Origin: Granulicella sp.
GTDB taxonomy: Bacteria > Acidobacteriota > Terriglobia > Terriglobales > Acidobacteriaceae
NCBI GenBank assembly: GCA_025357875.1
Contig: JANYLK010000216.1
Coordinates: 1 to 38,399, forward strand
Direction of reading: 5' to 3'
Length of the DNA stretch: 38,399 bases
The translations under genes and the position numbers were made by a program. The notes below the pieces were generated by a model. The model was given only the letters and a program-made list of their open reading frames with translations. It ran no database searches and was not told where the DNA came from. The number at the start of each line of letters is the position of its first letter. Position 1 is the stretch's first letter. Below are positions 32,385 through 38,399 of this stretch, piece by piece.

Positions 32385-32792
32385 TCAGGAGGAACTACTG
32401 ATTGCCTGAATGATGCGGCACTCGGCCATCGGCCTTTTGCCGCTGCAAGACACGCGGATCCGGCGCAACTCCGATGCGAGGCGCTTGAGGTCGGCCAGCT
32501 TGCTCTCCACCGAATCAAGATGCCGGTCAGCGATCGCGCAAACGTCTTGGCATGTTTCTGCGTTCTCGGATGACAGCCGCAACAGGTCTCGAATCTGTTC
32601 CAGCAGAAAGCCGAGCTCGCGACACCGGCGGACAAAACGCAGCCTCTCGGCGTGCGACCGGTTGTAGCTGCGGTAATTTCCTTCCGTGCGTTCAGGACTG
32701 GGCAAGATGCCGATCTGCTCGTAATACCTGATCGTAACGACTTTGACGCCAACTTCCTTCGCAAGCGCTCCGATACTGAATTGATCGCCCAT
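32385..32792 (-). CDS. MerR-family heavy-metal regulator (PbrR/MerR-like)
   Basis: This 135-residue activator-repressor has an N-terminal winged helix (FSIGALAKEVGVKVVTIRYYEQIGIL), then RSYNRSHAERLRFVRRCRELGF and a dimerisation helix. The sensing cysteines are C81, C116 and C125, with intervals of 35 and 9. The same intervals occur in Tn501 MerR (82, 117, 126) and PbrR691 (78, 113, 122), whereas in ZntR the second interval is 10. This points to Hg(II), Pb(II) or Cd(II) sensing rather than copper. C85 is additional. The ATG at 32792 has AAGGTG upstream, and a GTG at 32798 is possible. The divergent promoter next to it has the 19-bp spacer that MerR proteins need. Confidence 0.9.
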   Translation of the reverse strand: MGDQFSIGALAKEVGVKVVTIRYYEQIGILPSPERTEGNYRSYNRSHAERLRFVRRCRELGFLLEQIRDLLRLSSENAETCQDVCAIADRHLDSVESKLADLKRLASELRRIRVSCSGKRPMAECRIIQAISSSS

Positions 32793-32799
32793 GTTCACC

Positions 32800-32830
32800 T
32801 TGACCCTATAGTGACTATAGATTCTATTCT
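32800..32830 (+). promoter_or_regulatory. MerR-type promoter/operator with 19-bp spacer
   Basis: TTGACC (32800-32805) and TATTCT (32825-32830) are separated by exactly 19 bases. The spacer holds the dyad CTATAG-TGA-CTATAG (32806-32820). This overlong spacer with a dyad is the hallmark of MerR-activated promoters and closely resembles the pbrA operator as I recall it. It reads into the TonB receptor gene, whose start codon is only nine bases past the -10. Confidence 0.85.
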
Positions 32831-32838
32831 GGCAAGGT

Positions 32839-34983
32839 ATGGGAAAACGATTTGCAGCTTTGCTCTTGCTCGCAGCGACGGCGGCGCTCGGTCAGGGGGC
32901 CCAATCCTCCATTCACGTCGCGGTAAAGTCGGACGCAGGTCCGGTCAGCAATGCCGTGGTCACAGCGAACGGTCAAAGCGTGCGGACCGGGGAAGACGGT
33001 GTCGCTATTGTGCCGGCTATGTCGGGCCGGGTTGAGGTGAGCGTGACCGGCGAAGGATTCATCCCTGCACACGCCACGCTCACGGTGGATACCTCTCAGC
33101 AAGCCCAGCTTGAGGTTGAACTGCAGCAGCAGAAGGCCGAATCAGAGGATATAACGGTTTACGCGACTCGCACGGATGCCCGGCTGCAGGATTCGCCCCT
33201 GCATGTCGAGGTCGTATCCAGCGATGAGATCACCGAAGAGCTTGCCATGAGGCCCGGCGATATTGGTATGTTGCTGAACGAGATGGGCGGCATGAGGGTG
33301 CAAACTACTTCACCCGGCCTTGGGGCTTCCAGTCTTCGAGTTCAGGGGATGCGCGGGCGCTACACAGCTTTCCTCAGCGACGGCCTGCCTCTCTTCGGAC
33401 AGCAGGGTGCCGGACTTGGGCTGCTGCAGATTCCTCCGATGGACCTTGCACAGTTGGAAATTATTAAGGGAAACGCCTCTGCTCTCTATGGCAGCTCGGC
33501 GATGGCCGGTGTCGTCAACCTGATCTCACGCCGTCCTGCGAAGGAGCCGATTCGCGAGTTCCTTATCAATCGATCTTCGCGAGGCGCGACGGATGGATCG
33601 ATGTTTCTCGGTGCGCAAATCTCGCCACACTGGGGAGCCACACTGCTGGGTGGCGGCTACAGCCAGACAAGCGAAGACGTGAATGGGGATGGTTGGGTGG
33701 ATATCGCGGGTTACGGCCGCGGCGTTCTTCGGCCCCGATTCTTTTGGGATAACAAACGCGGCGGCACCGCTGTTTTGACAGCCGGAACTACCTATGAAAA
33801 CCGCTCCGGAGGTACGGTAGCTGGCGCCGTTCTGTCGCAGACAGGCCAGTCGTATACGGAGGCGCTGAAAACCGCTCGTTACGATCTGGGAGGCAACGTG
33901 CAATGGGTACTCGGGGGCCGCTACGTCCTCTCAACTCGCTTTGCCGCTTCCGATCAGGACCACCGCCATCAGTTTGGAGAGGATGTCGAGAAAGACAGGC
34001 ACGATCTGCTGTTTGGCGAGGTATCTGTGCGCGGAACGGCGGGCAAGAATACCTACGTCGCGGGGTTTGCCGGGCAGAGAGACGGATACCGTCCCCACAA
34101 CGTCCCGCGTTTCCCTTACACCTTCGTGGTTCCAGGAACATTTGCTCAGGACGATATCCAGATTGCTCCGTGGCTGAGTGTGTCGGCGAGCGCCAGAACT
34201 GATTTCCATAACATCTACGGCACGTTCTTCAGCCCGCGGGTTTCTATTCTCTTGCGCAAGAATGGGTGGACCAGCCGCATCTCAGCCGGGCAGGGATTTT
34301 TCGCTCCCACCGCCCTGACGGAAGAGACCGAAGCAGCGGGCTTGGCTAAGCTGCTGCAGCCGACAGCGCTCACGGCTGAACGTGGACGGAACGCCTCTGT
34401 CGATCTCTCACGGATTATCGGACCTGTCCTGGTCAGCTCCACTTTCTTCGCATCCAACATCGATCACCCGGTCTACGTGGATCGCGGCGATGTGTATGAA
34501 ATCACCAACCTGGCCGGTCCCACCAGGAACCGTGGAGTGGAGTTGCTGGCGACGTATCGGAAAGCGCCCTTTGCCGTAACGACGAATTACACTTACGTGC
34601 GAACCAGTGAGCTGGAGCCAATCGTGGGTCGCGTCGACGTTCCGCTTACCCCCCGACACAACTTTGGAGCGGTGGGGACATGGGAAAGAGAAGGCTCAAC
34701 ACGGATCGGGCTGGAGTGCTACTACACCGGAGAGCAGCGCCTGGAGTACAACCCCTACCGTGGTGTCTCGCGGCCGTACGTTCTGGTGGGCGCCATGGGC
34801 GAGCACAAGGTCGCTGCGCACGTGAAGCTCTTTTTGAATCTGGAAAATCTTACCAACGTTCGTCAGACGCGGTGGGATCCCTTGCTGTTACCGCATCGAG
34901 AGTCAGACGGGCGTTGGACTGTTGACGCGTGGGCGCCGCTCGAAGGGCGCGTTATCAATGGCGGCGCTCGCTTTACGTTTTAA
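32839..34983 (+). CDS. TonB-dependent outer-membrane receptor under MerR control
   Basis: This 714-residue receptor has a signal peptide (MGKRFAALLLLAATAALGQGAQ), a carboxypeptidase-regulatory-like beta-sandwich (about 23-95), a TonB-box-like DITVYAT near 106, a plug domain (about 115-235) and a 22-strand-type barrel ending GGARFTF. The plug shows SSLRVQGMRGRYTAFLSDGLPL and LEIIKGNASALYGSSAMAGVVNLISRRP, as in siderophore, vitamin B12 and metal-chelate receptors. Receptors of this type usually import chelated metals, so control by a heavy-metal MerR protein is unexpected. GGCAAGG precedes the ATG, but the predicted transcript start is almost at the ATG. Confidence 0.93.
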   Translation: MGKRFAALLLLAATAALGQGAQSSIHVAVKSDAGPVSNAVVTANGQSVRTGEDGVAIVPAMSGRVEVSVTGEGFIPAHATLTVDTSQQAQLEVELQQQKAESEDITVYATRTDARLQDSPLHVEVVSSDEITEELAMRPGDIGMLLNEMGGMRVQTTSPGLGASSLRVQGMRGRYTAFLSDGLPLFGQQGAGLGLLQIPPMDLAQLEIIKGNASALYGSSAMAGVVNLISRRPAKEPIREFLINRSSRGATDGSMFLGAQISPHWGATLLGGGYSQTSEDVNGDGWVDIAGYGRGVLRPRFFWDNKRGGTAVLTAGTTYENRSGGTVAGAVLSQTGQSYTEALKTARYDLGGNVQWVLGGRYVLSTRFAASDQDHRHQFGEDVEKDRHDLLFGEVSVRGTAGKNTYVAGFAGQRDGYRPHNVPRFPYTFVVPGTFAQDDIQIAPWLSVSASARTDFHNIYGTFFSPRVSILLRKNGWTSRISAGQGFFAPTALTEETEAAGLAKLLQPTALTAERGRNASVDLSRIIGPVLVSSTFFASNIDHPVYVDRGDVYEITNLAGPTRNRGVELLATYRKAPFAVTTNYTYVRTSELEPIVGRVDVPLTPRHNFGAVGTWEREGSTRIGLECYYTGEQRLEYNPYRGVSRPYVLVGAMGEHKVAAHVKLFLNLENLTNVRQTRWDPLLLPHRESDGRWTVDAWAPLEGRVINGGARFTF

Positions 34984-34989
34984 GGATTG

Positions 34990-35610
34990 ATGGGGGACGG
35001 CATGGAACAAGCTGTAGATCATTCAAACCGACAGGCGTCCGCAGTCCGAAGGCTTCAGTTGTTCACCATTGGGTGGATGGTCGTCGAACTAGGTATTTCA
35101 CTCTATGCGGGAATCCGTGCGTGTAGCACCGCTCTGACTGCCTTCGGTGCAGACAGTGCCATCGAATTGGTCTCCGCCGTCGTTGTTCTCCGGCGTTTCA
35201 CTCTGGGGCCCGCGACGGAAAGACGCGCTGCCCGCATCTCGGGCGTACTCCTCTATCTCCTCGCCGCATACATCCTCGTCACCTCTGCCGTCAGCATCTT
35301 CAGCAAACAATTTCAGCCCAAACCTACACTGCTGGGGATCGTGCTTCTGGCCGCGGCTGCGATCATCATGCCGCTGCTTGGGAATGCAAAGAAGAAGCTC
35401 GCGAAACAAACTGGTAGCCGCGCTTTGAATGCGGACGCAGCGCAAAGCAACATCTGCGCCTACATGTCCTGGATCGCGCTTGCGGGACTCGTGGTCAACT
35501 TCCTATTCCATCTCCCATGGGCTGACTCACTTGCTGCCCTGCTGCTGCTTCCCATCGTTTTGAAGGAGGCTGATGAGGCGCGCAAGGGTGAGGTATGCGA
35601 AGGCTGCTGA
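34990..35610 (+). CDS. CDF-like cation transporter without C-terminal domain
   Basis: This 206-residue membrane protein has five or six helices and resembles the transmembrane half of cation diffusion facilitators. In helix two, D55 and E59 match the D-x3-D metal pair. In helix five the usual H-x3-D is replaced by Q152 and C156 (ADAAQSNICAY). The cytoplasmic dimerisation domain is absent, and the protein ends in CEGC, a possible metal-binding tail. It follows the TonB gene by six bases and is probably co-transcribed from the MerR-type promoter, which supports metal efflux or trafficking. An ATG at 35002 is an equally plausible start. Confidence 0.8.
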   Translation: MGDGMEQAVDHSNRQASAVRRLQLFTIGWMVVELGISLYAGIRACSTALTAFGADSAIELVSAVVVLRRFTLGPATERRAARISGVLLYLLAAYILVTSAVSIFSKQFQPKPTLLGIVLLAAAAIIMPLLGNAKKKLAKQTGSRALNADAAQSNICAYMSWIALAGLVVNFLFHLPWADSLAALLLLPIVLKEADEARKGEVCEGC

Positions 35611-35793
35611 ATGGGTTCCCTCGTTGAAGGTATGGGCAACTCCCATCACATCATGCGCACGGTTCGCCCCGAAGCGCACTGGTACTTCAATCAGGGCATT
35701 GATCCGCCCGATGCTCCGATCTCCTCAGTTCGCATCAAATCGTATGGAGCAGGTAGAGTTGTGGGGCTCCGCTATATTCCTGATTCGAACTGA
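35611..35793 (+). CDS. Possible small protein after the CDF-like gene
   Basis: This 60-residue frame starts immediately after the CDF-like stop, with GAAGG about seven bases upstream. It has several His residues near the start (NSHHIMRTVRPEAHWYF). It has no signal peptide or helix and matches no family I recognise. It may be a real terminal gene of the metal operon or a remnant of a longer protein. It is reported mainly because the spacing and ribosome site fit translation. Confidence 0.4.
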   Translation: MGSLVEGMGNSHHIMRTVRPEAHWYFNQGIDPPDAPISSVRIKSYGAGRVVGLRYIPDSN

Positions 35794-35814
35794 AGAGCAA
35801 GGAGCACACACCGC

Positions 35815-38232
35815 GTGCCGACACTAGCGACCGATGCACGAAGGAATCTCCTGGGCACGAGCGGGGGTGGGCTTGTCACCGCAGCCATTTGCATCGCTGC
35901 ACTCTATTTTGCCCGGGACGTGTTTGTTCCGATTGCGCTCGCAGGGCTGCTCGCTTTTCTGTTGGCCCCGGCAGCGACGCGGCTGGAGCGATTGGGACTC
36001 GCGAGAGCGCCGTCAGCGTTGTTGGTGATCTTCCTTTCGCTAGCCGGAGTTGGCGTGCTGGGCTGGGTAGTCCTGGGACAGGTGTACAACCTGGCCATCG
36101 AATTACCGCAATATCAGCAGAATCTTACGGGCAAAGTGAGTACCCTGCATCTGAACTCTGCGGGCAGACTCAGCAGCACAATCTCCATGCTCAGCGGCTT
36201 GGAGAAGCAGATTTCCAGCGGCGGAGAGACGCGGCCCATCGTGCCGATTTCACCGCCGTCCAGGCGAAGCACGCAGCGCGCCGGCCCGGTCACCCCAACC
36301 ACGCCAGCACAGCCGCCACAGCCCATCGCCGTAAAGGTTGAAGAGCCGGATCAATCCTTTGTAACCGTGGCAACCCGATCGATCGCACCGCTTGTGCATC
36401 CTCTGGCCACGACTTTCATTGTGGTCATTTTTCTGGTCTTCATGTTGCTGGGGCGGGAAGATTTCAGGGAGCGAGGAATACGCCTGGCCGGGAGCGGCAG
36501 GATGCACGTCACCACGACTGCGATCGAGGATGCAAGCCGTCGCGTCAGCCGCTATCTGCAGATGCAAATGGTTGTAAACCTCAGCTATGGAACCGTCGTA
36601 GGCCTGGCGCTTTGGGCTATCGGACTTCCGCATCCTCTGCTATGGGCGGTGCTGACATGCCTGCTCCGCTTCATTCCTTATGTCGGAATCCTGATGGCGG
36701 CCGCGGGTCCACTGTTGCTGGCATTCGCGGTTTCGCCAGAGTGGAAGCCACTGATCTGGACCATGGTGATCTTCGGCCTGCTTGAGATAGTGACGGCGAA
36801 CTTCGCCGAGCCGATGCTGTACGGAGAATCTACCGGCATCTCGGCAATCGCAATTCTGATCGCTGCCATCTTCTGGACTGTGCTCTGGGGTCTGCCGGGA
36901 TTGTTTCTTTCGACGCCGCTGACTGTATGCCTCATCGTAATTGGGCGGCAGGTTCCCCAACTGCAATTCCTTGAAGTATTGTTCGGTCAAGAGCCTGACC
37001 TGCCGCCCCGGGAGCGCTTCTACCAACGTCTGCTTGTTTCCCACTCACACGAAGCCAAGGCGCTAATCAGTGAGCTGCTGAAGTCAAAGTCAAGAGAAGC
37101 CGTGTATGACGAGATCCTGATGCCGGCTTTGGTCCAGATAGAAGAAGCCAAGCATGCCGAAGAGATCACCGGGGAGCGGGCGGATGAGCTGCTGCAGACT
37201 GTCGATGAGATTGCGGAGGATTCGACCAGCAGACAGACCAGCACTGCCGCTATCGAATCAAAGCCGAAGAAACGGGTGGTCTGTGTGCCGGCGCGAGACC
37301 TCGCTGACGAGGTCGCTTCGCAACTTGCGCTGCAGGTGCTTGCAGACCTGGCGTCGACGCGTGTGCTCTCCGCGGACACCTCCACACCCGACATGTTGCA
37401 AGCGCTGCAAACTCAAGGGTTCGACGTAATCTGTGTCATCGGCGTGCCCCCTCGCGCATTGCGGCACATACGAATGCGCTGTCACCAGATCCGCGTAGCT
37501 TTTCCTGATGCAGTGGTGGTCGCGTGCGTGCTGACGAATGAGAACGATCTTTCGAATCTGCGCAGCAGAGTTCCCACCGAGGACGCGCAGCACGTGGTCT
37601 GCTCCCTGCAGTTGCTGAAGGATTATCTGGGTTCAATTCTCGCACCCGAGGCGCCGGCCATCGAAGCTCGGCCGGAGACGGCAGAACGTAAGGAAGAGCA
37701 CAAGGAGGCGGGGAAAGAGATCAGCGAAGTCATCCACCAGATTCAGACCGCGGCTTTCGATGAGCCGGACGAAGAGATGTTCAACCGGCTTGCGGCAAAT
37801 CTGGCGAAGTATTTCGATGCTCCGATTTCTCTGATCACAGTGCAGGATGGACAGAGAAAGTTCTGGGAAGCGCAATGCGGACTTCCGGAAGACACACTGC
37901 GAACGACGGCTTCTGAGCGGGATTTATCCATCTGCAGCCGAATCGTGTTCTCGGATACCAGCCTCGTGATCTCGGACATTACGACCGATGAACGATTCGC
38001 TGAAGATCGATTTCTGCTGGATCGAGGAATTCGCTTCTATGCCGGAGCACCGCTGAAGCCGCATGAAGGCGAGGTGATTGGCTCGTTGTGTGTGCTAGAC
38101 ACCCGCCCGCGGACCGCTACCGACGAGCAACGGGAGATGCTGATTTCAATTGCGAATTCCGTGATGACCGCCATCGAACTCCATGGCACCGGCAGCCCGT
38201 CGGAAGAGGTTTTGACGTCTCACGAGTTGTAA
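35815..38232 (+). CDS. AI-2E family permease fused to a C-terminal GAF domain
   Basis: This 805-residue protein starts at a GTG with AAGGAG about nine bases upstream. Residues about 20-395 form an AI-2E/PerM-type permease of seven or eight helices, interrupted at about 138-180 by a Pro-rich insert. A helical linker (395-470) leads to an alpha/beta region (486-605, KKRVVCVPARDLADEVASQL) that resembles a response-regulator or B12-binding fold without obvious ligands. A GAF domain follows at about 650-790, with SICSRIVFSDTSLVISDIT and RFYAGAPL. The permease family exports small signals or ions by mechanisms still debated. The GAF part suggests control by a bound ligand or redox state, which is inference. 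Confidence 0.88.
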   Translation: MPTLATDARRNLLGTSGGGLVTAAICIAALYFARDVFVPIALAGLLAFLLAPAATRLERLGLARAPSALLVIFLSLAGVGVLGWVVLGQVYNLAIELPQYQQNLTGKVSTLHLNSAGRLSSTISMLSGLEKQISSGGETRPIVPISPPSRRSTQRAGPVTPTTPAQPPQPIAVKVEEPDQSFVTVATRSIAPLVHPLATTFIVVIFLVFMLLGREDFRERGIRLAGSGRMHVTTTAIEDASRRVSRYLQMQMVVNLSYGTVVGLALWAIGLPHPLLWAVLTCLLRFIPYVGILMAAAGPLLLAFAVSPEWKPLIWTMVIFGLLEIVTANFAEPMLYGESTGISAIAILIAAIFWTVLWGLPGLFLSTPLTVCLIVIGRQVPQLQFLEVLFGQEPDLPPRERFYQRLLVSHSHEAKALISELLKSKSREAVYDEILMPALVQIEEAKHAEEITGERADELLQTVDEIAEDSTSRQTSTAAIESKPKKRVVCVPARDLADEVASQLALQVLADLASTRVLSADTSTPDMLQALQTQGFDVICVIGVPPRALRHIRMRCHQIRVAFPDAVVVACVLTNENDLSNLRSRVPTEDAQHVVCSLQLLKDYLGSILAPEAPAIEARPETAERKEEHKEAGKEISEVIHQIQTAAFDEPDEEMFNRLAANLAKYFDAPISLITVQDGQRKFWEAQCGLPEDTLRTTASERDLSICSRIVFSDTSLVISDITTDERFAEDRFLLDRGIRFYAGAPLKPHEGEVIGSLCVLDTRPRTATDEQREMLISIANSVMTAIELHGTGSPSEEVLTSHEL

Positions 38233-38259
38233 GTGACCAGGTGGTCCCAAGGCCGCGAC

Positions 38260-38399
38260 CTACTCATATCTCAGTGCTTCGATGGGATCGAGGTTTGCGG
38301 CTTTCCATGCGGGATAGATACCGAAGATCAGGCCGATCACGCACGAGCACAGGAACGCCACCGCTACCCACCCCGACGAGAGCAGTGTCGGCAGGAAGA
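38260..38399 (-). CDS. ABC transporter permease (MacB/FtsX type), C-terminal fragment
   Basis: Only the last 46 codons lie in the window, and the gene runs off the right edge. The frame ends [24 protein letters not shown] followed by TAG. This is the canonical last helix and tail of MacB/FtsX-type permeases that work with an ATPase in lipoprotein, peptide or drug export. It was identified by translating the edge sequence directly. It converges with the AI-2E gene, and a short GACCA-GG-TGGTC palindrome (38235-38246) lies between them. Confidence 0.88.
   Translation of the reverse strand, partial: FLPTLLSSGWVAVAFLCSCVIGLIFGIYPAWKAANLDPIEALRYE

Noticed and set aside
1..38399. Search for tRNA, rRNA, CRISPR arrays, transposases and prophage genes
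   Set aside because: None was recognised by reading. This is not a substitute for a covariance-model or profile search.

Overview
This window looks like a chromosome segment from an Acidobacteriota bacterium, probably class Terriglobia (order Acidobacteriales or a close relative). Three things suggest this. A small cupin at 1445-1840 matches, as I remember it, the manganese hydroxynitrile lyase of Granulicella tundricola in length and in every metal ligand. A 14-kb operon pairs Alternative Complex III with a caa3-type cytochrome oxidase in the order seen in this phylum. The TonB receptor carries an N-terminal carboxypeptidase-regulatory-like domain. No RNA gene, CRISPR array, insertion sequence or prophage was recognised.

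Left part (1-6223): a LigD-type polymerase (minus strand, running off the left edge), the cupin lyase and an intact Y-family DNA polymerase. These are followed by a DUF6580 membrane protein, an ArsR regulator translationally coupled to an SRPBCC protein, a membrane protein/XRE regulator pair and a bleomycin-resistance-like VOC protein. A secreted GH29 alpha-L-fucosidase follows (6292-7737, minus).

Centre (7956-22063, all minus): the respiratory operon actA-actB-actC-actD-actE-actF, a conserved accessory membrane protein, a SCO copper chaperone, ctaC-ctaD-ctaE, a truncated subunit IV paralog, and full-length subunit IV. Most junctions overlap or nearly touch, so the set is probably one transcript that makes a quinol-to-cytochrome-c-to-oxygen assembly. 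Upstream (22215-22327) two near-identical promoter-like elements lie either side of a close match to the CRP consensus. Short palindromic repeats cluster around the 3' end of this operon and the truncated paralog.

Right part (22556-38399): an AlkA-like DNA glycosylase, a GH57/DUF3536 glycosidase, a Rieske oxygenase with a tightly divergent GT39/ArnT-like glycosyltransferase, a MarR regulator with a palindromic operator and a divergent small unknown gene, and the hopanoid glycosyltransferase HpnI. Next come an outer-membrane MetA-like protein and a metal-response module. That module has a MerR-family regulator with the three-Cys spacing of MerR/PbrR, a 19-bp-spacer promoter, a TonB-dependent receptor and a CDF-like transporter with unusual metal-site residues. 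The window ends with a large AI-2E permease fused to a C-terminal GAF domain and the 3' end of a MacB/FtsX-type ABC permease.

The strongest candidate for an undescribed system is the metal module at 32385-35793, in which a heavy-metal regulator appears to drive a TonB receptor from a nearly leaderless start together with a CDF-like transporter with altered metal-site residues. All functional assignments come from reading motifs, not from database searches.
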